From Halopiger djelfimassiliensis (GTDB taxonomy: Archaea > Halobacteriota > Halobacteria > Halobacteriales > Natrialbaceae): a stretch of DNA of 64,000 bases. Made by a program: the position numbers and the translations under genes. The DNA lies in assembly GCF_000455365.1 (NCBI RefSeq), contig NZ_HG315686.1:815888-879887 (forward strand), read 5' to 3'. Below the pieces are notes generated by a model that saw nothing but the letters and a program-made list of their open reading frames with translations, was not told the origin of the DNA and ran no database searches. Shown piece by piece: positions 7,801-14,290 of the stretch. Within the stretch, counting starts at the first letter, position 1. Each line of letters opens with the position of its first letter.

Positions 7801-8064
7801 ATGACAGAGACGCTGAGAGACCAGATTTGGGACGCTACGATGGAGAAACTCGTCGCCGAAGGCAAGCTTAAGGCCGCCCACGTGATGGTCCATTGCGGGC
7901 TGGACGAATCCCAGCGACAGACTGTCCGGCGTACACTGCGGGCACTCGAAGAAGACGGCTGGCTCGAACGGGATAGCCCGCAATCTGGCATCTGGCGAAT
8001 CGGCTGGAAAGGCCGGATGCTTCTCGACGTAGATGACGAGACTATCGAGAACTCACAAACCTAA
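7801..8064 (+). CDS. Winged-helix DNA-binding protein, 87 aa
   Basis: The 87-residue product reads as one winged-helix domain: a helix (residues 3-20), a turn and recognition helix (QRQTVRRTLRALEEDGWLER at 39-58) and a wing (SGIWRIGWKG). It starts about 35 bases after a TATATA box inside repeat copy 2, consistent with a leaderless or nearly leaderless mRNA. It is probably a small viral regulator. Confidence 0.65.
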   Translation: MTETLRDQIWDATMEKLVAEGKLKAAHVMVHCGLDESQRQTVRRTLRALEEDGWLERDSPQSGIWRIGWKGRMLLDVDDETIENSQT

Positions 8065-8071
8065 CGAGAAG

Positions 8072-8317
8072 TCACGGCTGCCGATTCAGCACGTCGCAAT
8101 TGTCGAGGATTTTACGCTCCCTGATGTCCCGGCGAAGAATAGTCTCCGCCCACACTGAGAACGGAGTGTCCTCGGGACGGCCAACCCGGTCAATCTCTCC
8201 CTGCAGCATCCGCTCGACGAACTCCTCGAACGTCTCGTCGTTATCGAGTTCTGCGAACTCGTCACGGAGGTCGTCGATGTTCTCAACCTCGCTGATGTCG
8301 TGGTCTAAGACTGCCAT
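8072..8317 (-). CDS. Hypothetical acidic protein, 81 aa
   Basis: The start is taken at ATG 8317 (MAVLDHDISEVENI). A GTG at 8371 would lie inside the operator cluster and is less likely. An AATATTATT element about 28 bases upstream can serve as TATA box. The 81-residue protein is helical and very acidic, without recognised motifs. It is divergent from the zinc-finger micro-gene cluster and shares its control region. Confidence 0.55.
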   Translation of the reverse strand: MAVLDHDISEVENIDDLRDEFAELDNDETFEEFVERMLQGEIDRVGRPEDTPFSVWAETILRRDIRERKILDNCDVLNRQP

Positions 8318-8368
8318 ACTGCGTCCGTCACCACCGCCCACAATAATATTGTCTATTTGATATGTGGG

Positions 8369-8398
8369 CACGTGGTCAGACGGTCACGTGACCACGTG
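8369..8398. promoter_or_regulatory. Triple CACGTG operator between divergent genes
   Basis: CACGTGGTC (8369-8377) and GACCACGTG (8390-8398) form a 9-bp inverted repeat, and the palindrome GTCACGTGAC (8383-8392) lies between them. Three CACGTG cores therefore occur in 30 bases. The site lies between the starts at 8317 (minus) and 8455 (plus), upstream of both likely TATA boxes (AATATTATT on the left, ATAAACCTTAAG near 8421 on the right). This is the layout of a repressor that controls a divergent pair. Confidence 0.6.
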
Positions 8399-8454
8399 GG
8401 CACGCCGCCGATAACCACCGATAAACCTTAAGTCCTATAAGATAAGTGATAGGT

Positions 8455-8601
8455 ATGGGCGTACCCGATACCCGAGTACAGGTTCGCTGCTCTCGATGCA
8501 CCACGACCCTCGTCGTGCCCCGCCAGTGCATCGACGCTATGGCCGAGTGTCCCGTCTGCGGCTACCTCCCCGAGGAAATCCGCGAGACGTACAAGCAGTA
8601 A
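8455..8601 (+). CDS. Zinc-ribbon micro-protein, 48 aa
   Basis: ATG 8455 opens a 48-residue protein with two Cys pairs, C13-x2-C16 (CSRC) and C32-x2-C35 (CPVC), spaced as in a compact zinc ribbon. A TATA-like AAACCTTAAG lies about 28 bases upstream. It begins a chain of five tiny genes (8455-9139), four of them adjoining or overlapping by stop/start. Small zinc-ribbon proteins are a known hallmark of haloviruses. The function is unknown. Confidence 0.65.
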   Translation: MGVPDTRVQVRCSRCTTTLVVPRQCIDAMAECPVCGYLPEEIRETYKQ

Positions 8602-8603
8602 CG

Positions 8604-8771
8604 ATGCGGGCCACGCTCACCCTCTGGGTGGTTCTCACCGCCCTCTTCGGCGCGACTCTCACCCTCGCCGGGTGGCTCAACCCGCTCGACGGCATCACGC
8701 TGGGCATCGCCTGCCTGGTCTTTGTCGAAGCCGCGAACGGCGACGCTCTCGCCGGTGGTCAGCGTGACTGA
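8604..8771 (+). CDS. Small two-helix membrane protein, 55 aa
   Basis: The ATG at 8604 follows the preceding stop by 2 bases. The 55-residue product has hydrophobic segments at about 3-20 and 30-45, then a short polar tail (GGQRD). Its end overlaps the GTG of the next gene by 8 bases, so the genes are coupled. Family unknown. Confidence 0.55.
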   Translation: MRATLTLWVVLTALFGATLTLAGWLNPLDGITLGIACLVFVEAANGDALAGGQRD

Positions 8772-8898
8772 CGCTTGGCGGCCAGTGTGCAAGCCCGATA
8801 TTCTGCTCTACGTTGATGGGGATGCAGAGCCACGGTGCTGCCCGTGGTGCGAGTCTTGGTGGTGTCTCGAACAGGTAGACGCCGGTGGTGGAGAATGA
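8764..8898 (+). CDS. Cys/Trp-rich zinc-finger micro-protein, 44 aa
   Basis: Starting at GTG 8764, this 44-residue protein has C9 plus a dense cluster CCPWCESWWC near residues 25-34, enough to bind one zinc. Its TGA overlaps the next ATG (ATGA at 8895-8898). The end of the gene carries GGTGGTGGAGA just before that ATG, a likely Shine-Dalgarno for the next gene. Function unknown. Confidence 0.55.
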   Translation: MTDAWRPVCKPDILLYVDGDAEPRCCPWCESWWCLEQVDAGGGE

Positions 8899-8996
8899 CC
8901 CGTCACGGACGCCAAGCCCGCCTCTTCGAACCGTACTGGGACGACGAACAGACTGTTATCGACGAGTGGGCGGCCACCCGCCAAGAAAAGCAATGA
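8895..8996 (+). CDS. Micro-protein, 33 aa
   Basis: The ATG overlaps the preceding stop (ATGA), and the TGA at 8994-8996 overlaps the next ATG at 8993. The 33 residues are mixed charged with aromatics (LFEPYWDDE) and no Cys. Overlap on both sides is the main support. Function unknown. Confidence 0.45.
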   Translation: MTRHGRQARLFEPYWDDEQTVIDEWAATRQEKQ

Positions 8997-9139
8997 TAGG
9001 GACCGTGACGAACCATCCATGTCCCGGATGCGGAACTGTTCTCCTGCGATGGGGCGAGGAACTCTCCTGCCCGGCCGCACACTGTCGCATCCGAATGGAG
9101 GGCTGCGACTGCCTCGACAGCGGGCTGAGCGACCATTGA
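8993..9139 (+). CDS. Zinc-ribbon micro-protein, 48 aa
   Basis: From ATG 8993 the 48-residue product has CPGC at residues 10-13, a lone Cys at 26 (SCPAAHC, with C32) and CDC near 39-41. The first two groups form a classic small zinc ribbon (C-x2-C ... C-x5-C). It ends the micro-gene chain that begins at 8455. Function unknown; DNA or RNA binding is plausible. Confidence 0.6.
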   Translation: MIGTVTNHPCPGCGTVLLRWGEELSCPAAHCRIRMEGCDCLDSGLSDH

Positions 9140-9175
9140 TTCACTCACGGGCCGAGAGCGCCCGAGAGCTGGCGG

Positions 9176-9547
9176 TTACCAACGATTCAGGAGCTTCTCA
9201 ACGTAGTAATCGACCCACGATGGGTAGCGGAGCCATCGTAGCACGGGCAGACCGACCGTCCACCCGCATCGATGGCAGATGAGGAACCGGTCGCCGTCGA
9301 GGCGGCGAACGTACGCTTGACAGTTTGGGCACGTGCCCTCGTTCCGAGTGGTATCGTAGTAGTCGGATTTGAGTTGCCGGTAGTACTGCTCGCCGAACTC
9401 GATTTTGTAGACCCAGGTATCGCCGTTGACAGTGAGGTAGTCGTCCTCAAATTTCAGCTGCCACCCGTCGTTCTCGTAGACCTCGCGCACCCAGCGCGGC
9501 GGGTCTTCGAGCCGCTCCCACGACATACGTCGTGGATTCTCCCACAT
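9176..9547 (-). CDS. Zinc-ribbon protein, 123 aa
   Basis: The start is placed at ATG 9547 (MWENPRRMSW), 33 bases after the AGAATATAGAAA box read on this strand. The longer frame to 9640 would overlap the divergent promoter and gene. The 123-residue protein is Trp/Tyr-rich and has CPNC and CHRC (about residues 73-76 and 89-92), a zinc ribbon. It is convergent with the micro-gene chain. No family recognised. Confidence 0.6.
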   Translation of the reverse strand: MWENPRRMSWERLEDPPRWVREVYENDGWQLKFEDDYLTVNGDTWVYKIEFGEQYYRQLKSDYYDTTRNEGTCPNCQAYVRRLDGDRFLICHRCGWTVGLPVLRWLRYPSWVDYYVEKLLNRW

Positions 9548-9577
9548 TGTGATAAGTTCACCGACCAACCATAACGA

Positions 9578-9592
9578 CTTTCTATATTCTCT
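9578..9592. promoter_or_regulatory. Shared divergent TATA element
   Basis: CTTTCTATATTCTCT reads as a TATA box on both strands. It lies 27 bases before the ATG at 9607 (plus) and about 33 bases before the ATG at 9547 (minus). The 59-base gap has room for little else, so the two genes probably compete for one promoter. Confidence 0.5.
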
Positions 9593-9606
9593 GGAAAGTG
9601 GAGTGT

Positions 9607-10242
9607 ATGCACAATATAGACGGTGATGCGTTGGATTCACTCGGAACGAGTGCAGATGAGCTTGCTGCCATCGGCCAACTGCTCAACCGGCCGCGACTCG
9701 CACACATCTGGTACACTCTCTACGTAGAGGGAAACATCGTCCAAGAGGGTGACAACCCGTTTCTCTGGGATGGGCTAACCGTTTCCGAGCTGGAAGAACA
9801 CCTGAAGGTCCCCCAATCGACGCTGTACAACGACATCGAGGAACTCGTCGACATCGGCGCAGTAGAAGTGGCCTCAGAATCCCAACCAAAAGGGTACAAG
9901 GCCACTTTTCTTGAGGCAGAGGGGGACATCGTCGAGGAAATCGATGAAGAAGATGCAATCGTCAACCCTCCGCTGATTGGACTGGTCGGGCAAGCATACG
10001 TCGATGAGAAGGTTGAAGAATTCCTCGACGAACACGGACACGACGCTGTCTGGGAGGCACTCTTGTTCTACAGAGCGAAGGGTGGTAGTCAGGCAGAACT
10101 CGGATACACTGACCTCATCCCTGACATCCCTGACGACCAGTTGGAGTCGATTGTGCCCTCGCTACGACATATCCTCCGGCAGATGTCACGAGACCCGGTC
10201 TGGGGCGGGGATTACTCAGAGGTGTTGGAGTCGGCTCAGTAG
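9607..10242 (+). CDS. ArsR/TrmB-like helix-turn-helix regulator
   Basis: The 211-residue protein starts at ATG 9607 (MHNIDGDALDSLG). A GTG nine bases upstream lies too close to the TATA element. Residues 20-100 form a winged helix (LTVSELEEHLKVPQSTLYND as the HTH, then EVASESQPKGYKATF as the wing). The remaining residues are a helical effector or dimer domain. Such proteins are frequent in haloarchaea and their viruses. It probably regulates the divergent promoter it shares with 9176-9547. Confidence 0.7.
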   Translation: MHNIDGDALDSLGTSADELAAIGQLLNRPRLAHIWYTLYVEGNIVQEGDNPFLWDGLTVSELEEHLKVPQSTLYNDIEELVDIGAVEVASESQPKGYKATFLEAEGDIVEEIDEEDAIVNPPLIGLVGQAYVDEKVEEFLDEHGHDAVWEALLFYRAKGGSQAELGYTDLIPDIPDDQLESIVPSLRHILRQMSRDPVWGGDYSEVLESAQ

Positions 10243-10350
10243 CCCGTCGGAGAAACTCGTAGGAATACGACATCAGCGGAATACCTTTGCACTCTGCGAA
10301 CTACTATCAAGACGCCTTCACGAGTGGTCGGGACCAACGCACACTCAGTC

Positions 10351-10374
10351 GGGCGGCCCGCCGCCCGCTTTTCC
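10351..10374 (+). terminator. GC hairpin followed by a T-tract
   Basis: GGGCGG and CCGCCC (10351-10356 and 10361-10366) form a strong stem with a CCCG loop, followed by GCTTTT. It lies about 110 bases after the HTH gene stop and before the promoter of the gene at 10453. Its form is that of an intrinsic terminator. Confidence 0.45.
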
Positions 10375-10452
10375 GTGTCGTAGAACCAGCGATAATCCGA
10401 CACCAACCTGTCAACCGACACACCTTAGACATATAACATATATTACCATTGT

Positions 10453-10758
10453 ATGGCAAAGTCAACTGACAGCGACGAAGAGACCTACGAACTGACCCGC
10501 GAGCAGGTCGAACTATTGGTGACCGACATTGGGCCGGAACGCCGTGACCAAGGAGCGTTCGCCCTCGTAATGACCGCCGCCGGTTTGGGGCTGATGGTTG
10601 ATGCCTCCGAGGTAACAATGGCCGTCGTAGGGACGCTACTCTTCAGTTTCGGGCTCTACTGCGCCATCCAGTTCGACAAGTACGAAGCCGACCTTGACGA
10701 CTTGGCGTTCGCGCAGTCGTTCGACGAGTGGGCCGAGTCCGGTGGTCGAGATGACTGA
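10453..10758 (+). CDS. Two-helix membrane protein, 101 aa
   Basis: The 101-residue product has a soluble charged N-terminus, two adjacent membrane helices (about residues 34-52 and 55-72) and an acidic C-terminal tail. Tandem AT-rich elements (ACATATAACATATATTACC, about 10428-10446) lie just upstream as promoter. It overlaps the next gene by 8 bases at GGTGGTCGAGATGACTGA, where GGTGG precedes the downstream ATG as ribosome binding site. Function unknown. Confidence 0.6.
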   Translation: MAKSTDSDEETYELTREQVELLVTDIGPERRDQGAFALVMTAAGLGLMVDASEVTMAVVGTLLFSFGLYCAIQFDKYEADLDDLAFAQSFDEWAESGGRDD

Positions 10759-11008
10759 CGATTTTGACCCCGACGAGGTGGACATCCCCGACTCGGCCGC
10801 CCCCTTCGAGGAGGACCAAGAGCGAGTCATCCGCGAGGCGTACTGGGACTCGTACGAGACGAAGTACTACGACGAACTCTCCTTCGACTGCCCAGAGTGC
10901 GGGAGTCGGATGAACTTTATCGGCGACCAGCGGTTCAAGTGTCCGAACTGGCGATGCCGGGAAGAGCGGGACGTGGAGCTGGTGCGCGCCGGTGGTCGAG
11001 ATGAGTAA
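10751..11008 (+). CDS. Zinc-ribbon protein, 85 aa
   Basis: From ATG 10751 the 85-residue acidic protein has an N-terminal helical part and a zinc ribbon near residues 47-69 (CPEC ... CPNWRC). It ends with the same GGTGGTCGAGATGA junction as its upstream neighbour and overlaps the next gene by 8 bases. The two nearly identical junctions suggest copied translation-coupling cassettes. Function unknown. Confidence 0.6.
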   Translation: MTDDFDPDEVDIPDSAAPFEEDQERVIREAYWDSYETKYYDELSFDCPECGSRMNFIGDQRFKCPNWRCREERDVELVRAGGRDE

Positions 11009-11141
11009 CATCGAGGTTGAGTACGCAGGCGAGGTCGAGAGGATGGGTTTTGTTCAAGATGTAGTCTGGTCCGCAGGACGCCAAGCCAAACAGCTAGCCC
11101 ACTTCATCCTCTATGGGCCGCGCACCTTGGACGACCTGTAG
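11001..11141 (+). CDS. Micro-protein, 46 aa
   Basis: ATG 11001 lies in the repeated GGTGGTCGAGATGA junction and opens a 46-residue frame with an amphipathic helix (FVQDVVWSAGRQAKQLAHFI) and a short tail. Support comes from the overlap and from having the same ribosome binding site as the preceding gene. Function unknown. Confidence 0.5.
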   Translation: MSNIEVEYAGEVERMGFVQDVVWSAGRQAKQLAHFILYGPRTLDDL

Positions 11142-11223
11142 CTCGTGTCGTAGAATAGGATACTCGGCGACGCCCGGTGTGCCCTCGACGCCCGTGGACC
11201 TTCTCACACCCGCCTGAATCCTA

Positions 11224-11511
11224 CTACAGTAGACCCTTGATGCTGCCGGTGAGTTTAACGAGGAGCCAAACGATGGCGTATAACATCGTGTAGAGGCCCA
11301 ACAACCACGAAGCCAAAACAACCAGTGTCGACGCTCCGAGCAGGAGGAGTAGTGCCCCAAGGAGGGAGCTTCCGATTCTCACCGGCAGCGAACTTGGGTC
11401 CGGTGCGGTACCCAAGAACGATTTACCCTTACTGTAGGCACCTGTTGTGAGTCTTCTCGCGGTATCTCTCGCAGCATCAATCGGAGTCGGTAGAGTGTCT
11501 AGTATGCTCAT
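11224..11511 (-). CDS. Small membrane protein, 95 aa
   Basis: The start is chosen at ATG 11511 (MSILDTLPTP), about 25 bases after a GTATAAAAATC box; the longer frame would include that promoter. The 95-residue product has a polar N-terminus (to about 45) and two hydrophobic helices (about 48-68 and 70-88). It is divergent from the gene at 11570, and the two TATA elements overlap. Function unknown. Confidence 0.6.
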   Translation of the reverse strand: MSILDTLPTPIDAARDTARRLTTGAYSKGKSFLGTAPDPSSLPVRIGSSLLGALLLLLGASTLVVLASWLLGLYTMLYAIVWLLVKLTGSIKGLL

Positions 11512-11569
11512 AACAAGCGTGTATCTATCATCAGAGATTTTTATACGTCTAGGATGGTAATTCAGAAAC

Positions 11570-12031
11570 ATGGACACAGGCCTGACCAACCGAGAGGAGT
11601 ATGTCCTGACGAACGGGAATCATCCTGGTGCAGTTGAGAAGGGGTTTGAGTGGCTTCAAGAGGAGTGGCAAGACCCGGAGAACAGAGATACAGTAATCGC
11701 TGTCCCGAGCAAAGGAAACCTCGATAACATCCGAGACAGCCTAAAATCACTTCTCGGTGAAAGCGGGTTTAAAGACCTCAAGAGCAGCGACAACTACACT
11801 AATCTCGGAGAAGGCGTTCATCTCCACACAATGACGAAACGCATTCGTCCGAATAGATGGGATGGAGGGCCGGTATTGGCATTATTTGTCGATGACGAGC
11901 AACTGGAAGAGATAGACGAACTACGTGGGACTACATCAATTCTGGCGGTCCCTTGGCGGAGAGAGGATGTTAGCGATTGGGAAGACCGGTGGTCACCAGA
12001 GGTAGTCCAGTTTGACCCCAACGAGAACTGA
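11570..12031 (+). CDS. Hypothetical protein, 153 aa
   Basis: The 153-residue acidic protein starts at ATG 11570, about 30 bases after TTTTTATACG. It has an alternating helix/strand pattern (VIAVPSKGNLDNIRDSLKSL; VLALFVDDEQLEEIDEL; SILAVPWRREDVSDW) that suggests a small alpha/beta fold, with no recognised catalytic motif. It is the last gene before the integrase. Confidence 0.6.
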   Translation: MDTGLTNREEYVLTNGNHPGAVEKGFEWLQEEWQDPENRDTVIAVPSKGNLDNIRDSLKSLLGESGFKDLKSSDNYTNLGEGVHLHTMTKRIRPNRWDGGPVLALFVDDEQLEEIDELRGTTSILAVPWRREDVSDWEDRWSPEVVQFDPNEN

Positions 12032-12065
12032 AGTATAGCTAGTGGCCTACCCGAGCAGTATTGTC

Positions 12066-12097
12066 AGTTTGGGTTTCTCCTTACAGAAAACCAAACT
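12066..12097. promoter_or_regulatory. Interrupted inverted repeat upstream of the integrase
   Basis: AGTTTGG-g-TTTCT and AGAAA-a-CCAAACT form a 12-bp-arm inverted repeat with a matching single-base bulge on each side and a 6-base centre (CCTTAC). It is about 110 bases before the integrase ATG. It could be an integrase or excisionase binding site, an operator, or the terminator of the preceding gene. Confidence 0.4.
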
Positions 12098-12207
12098 CAA
12101 TCCCGAAATCACCCCTATATCCACCCCAAACCGGGGCAGATTCGGCCCGTTCTGCAGATGCCAAAACTGACGCAAGACCTATAGTATCGGAAATCCAATC
12201 AGTTGCT

Positions 12208-12843
12208 ATGCCAGACACTCAGACCGTCCACCGGTACATCGGCATCGGAGAGGTGGACAAACTGCGCGATGCCGCCCACGACCGAGACCTCCGGTACAAC
12301 TCGCTCGGCCGCCGGCTGCGCGACGAGGTCCTCGTCGTCCTCGGCATCGACCTCGGCCTCCGCGCCGTCGAACTCCACCGCCTGAAGCGGTCGATGTTCC
12401 GACTCAATGAGGGCGAGGTGATGCTCCCCGGCGCGATACAGAAGGACTATCCTGTCGAGGACGCCAGCCCGAAGCCCGCGACGCTGCGCCTTGACCCATA
12501 CGACCATTTCGGCACAGTGCGGTTGCTCCGCTCGTACTTCGCCTCCGAGTGGTATCAGGAGCGCGACAGCGACTACGTCTTCCCGTCGCGCCAATCCGAC
12601 CAGATGACAACCGAGTCCATCAGGAATACCATCGAAGACCTCGCCGTCGAGGCCGATGTCATAGTCCACCGGACGGACGGCGAGCCCGCCAACCCTGAGG
12701 AACTCCACCCGCACGCCCTCAGGCACAGCGTAGCAAACTATATGCTCGCTGCAGACGCCAACCTCGTCGAGGTGCGGAACAGACTCCGGCACCGGAGCAT
12801 CAACACCACCGAGAGAGTCTACGACCACTTCCAGAGACGGTGA
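12208..12843 (+). CDS. int: Tyrosine recombinase integrase
   Basis: The start is set at ATG 12208 (MPDTQTVHRYIG), 28 bases after CCTATAGTAT; the 49 extra residues upstream in frame look non-coding. The 211-residue protein keeps the catalytic set: R52 (GLRAVEL), H169-x2-R172 (HALRH), H195 (LRHRS) and Y205 (VYDHF). Only about 40 residues precede the catalytic domain, so the usual SAM-like core-binding domain is short or absent. It should catalyse site-specific insertion at tRNA-Arg. About 4.3 kb of cargo separate it from the tRNA, more than is usual for archaeal integrases. Confidence 0.85.
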   Translation: MPDTQTVHRYIGIGEVDKLRDAAHDRDLRYNSLGRRLRDEVLVVLGIDLGLRAVELHRLKRSMFRLNEGEVMLPGAIQKDYPVEDASPKPATLRLDPYDHFGTVRLLRSYFASEWYQERDSDYVFPSRQSDQMTTESIRNTIEDLAVEADVIVHRTDGEPANPEELHPHALRHSVANYMLAADANLVEVRNRLRHRSINTTERVYDHFQRR

Positions 12844-12920
12844 TTCTACTTCTTGGCAGACGAAAAACCGTCCGAGCTAGGAGACAGAACTTAAAAGTAG
12901 CATTCTGAGAATGTGCTACC

Positions 12921-13970
12921 ATGGGGAATGACGAGGGGCTAACAAAAGATGAGTTAAACCGTCTCTATTACGACTATTCACCAGTTAGCGAATTCCTCAG
13001 AGAGGCGGTTCAGAAGACACAACCCCATCTCCTATGGTTCATCTTCGGAATATTTCTCGTGCAACCGGTGTTACTGGTGTCTGCTGACCAACCATTATCG
13101 GAATTACCTGTATTGGGATGGCATCCTGGATTAGCCCCCTTAGCAGTGACTACCATCGGTTGTTCACTTCTGATTTACAAATTTCTGCTAATCCAAGAGC
13201 ATTCTCTCCATAGCCAGCCCCCGTTCAATACGCCTGAATGGATTTCTAAACAACGGATAGCACTTCTCTTCCTCTCAGTTACATTCGCCCTCACGATTCT
13301 CATACCGTTATTTCACGGCATGAACATACCAGAGGGGAAGCCAGCGAGTCCATTCAACGACACATTCCTGCAACTCAGCGGTCTCGCGGTCCTCCTATCC
13401 TACAAATACATCTCCAAGGTTTTGTGGGATATGCTAGAACTCACCAAGAATGAGTTTCGGGCATTTGGAGTCATGCTTCTCGCACTTGCAGTTGTTATGA
13501 TTTCTTCACTCAATTTCCCAATGTTATCCAGTGTAGACCTCTCTCTACGGCAAAATGCCAAGATGATGGTTACATCTGGACTCATAATTGCATCACTCTA
13601 TGTCGGAGTCTCTAGGCAGCTCAATAGTCTTCGAGAGTCTTACCCAGAAGATACCGGGAGCCCTCAATCTCGACCGTTGGCTATCCTTCGAGAAAGTCGA
13701 TTAGTCTCAGTCGGAGCTGGAACCATCGTGGGTATCGGTCTGCCTCTCGCTGCTTCGGTCGAAACTGCACGAAATGCTGGCGTAGAGTACGGTGACATGC
13801 TCATCATTGACCATCTGATAACGGGGTATATGAGTGCAGTACTCGGTATTGTTGCTCTCGTCTGGTTCTATCTTGTCCTCACAGTAGTGATTGCAGCACT
13901 GTTAGGAGTTACCGGCATTCTTGGACGAGTCACAGTACGGTTCCACAGCCGCCTACAAGAGTTTAAGTAG
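12921..13970 (+). CDS. Multi-pass membrane protein, cargo gene
   Basis: This 349-residue protein has about eight to nine hydrophobic segments (near residues 37-53, 68-90, 113-133, 152-168, 182-200, 212-230, 252-275, 295-325). No transporter signature or catalytic motif is recognised. The base composition is visibly AT-richer than in neighbouring viral genes and codon choice is more relaxed, which suggests separate acquisition. It sits between the integrase and the HEPN gene, so a membrane role in the same defence or exclusion cassette is a hypothesis only. Confidence 0.65.
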   Translation: MGNDEGLTKDELNRLYYDYSPVSEFLREAVQKTQPHLLWFIFGIFLVQPVLLVSADQPLSELPVLGWHPGLAPLAVTTIGCSLLIYKFLLIQEHSLHSQPPFNTPEWISKQRIALLFLSVTFALTILIPLFHGMNIPEGKPASPFNDTFLQLSGLAVLLSYKYISKVLWDMLELTKNEFRAFGVMLLALAVVMISSLNFPMLSSVDLSLRQNAKMMVTSGLIIASLYVGVSRQLNSLRESYPEDTGSPQSRPLAILRESRLVSVGAGTIVGIGLPLAASVETARNAGVEYGDMLIIDHLITGYMSAVLGIVALVWFYLVLTVVIAALLGVTGILGRVTVRFHSRLQEFK

Positions 13971-13992
13971 CAAGCCACGGCCAACCGCGGCC

Positions 13993-14205
13993 ATGCACCC
14001 TCGCCTTGGAGACCGTGTACGAATTGACGTTCCCGACGAGACAGACCCCGACTTCCGTTGGCATGGCGAGCCCGGCTTAGTCATCAACATCACTGAGAGC
14101 GAGCTGGGTCCCATCTACTCCGTCGGTCTCGAAAACTACTCCATTACCATCGACGCCAGTCCGCGAGACCTCCGGCCACCGGTGAATGATAGATTAGTTC
14201 GTTAA
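13993..14205 (+). CDS. Small beta-barrel (SH3/KOW-like) protein, 70 aa
   Basis: From ATG 13993 the 70-residue product reads as one small barrel: LGDRVRIDVP, then WHGEPGLVINI and IYSVGLENYSITIDASPRDL. This is the pattern of KOW/SH3-like folds that bind RNA or proteins. It is short and GC-richer than its two neighbours. Function unknown. Confidence 0.55.
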   Translation: MHPRLGDRVRIDVPDETDPDFRWHGEPGLVINITESELGPIYSVGLENYSITIDASPRDLRPPVNDRLVR

Positions 14206-14290
14206 AACAGTCAAAGAGATGCTTGAACATGGAGATGTGGCAGAGTTGACTGACACGGAACTTAAGTGCAAGTAAGGCCCAAAATAGGTG

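Noticed and set aside
14206-14280. Short in-frame peptide ending MLEHGDVAELTDTELKCK, between the barrel gene and the HEPN gene
   Set aside because: It reads like the C-terminus of a lost gene, but it is too short and has a stop just upstream, so no feature can be supported.
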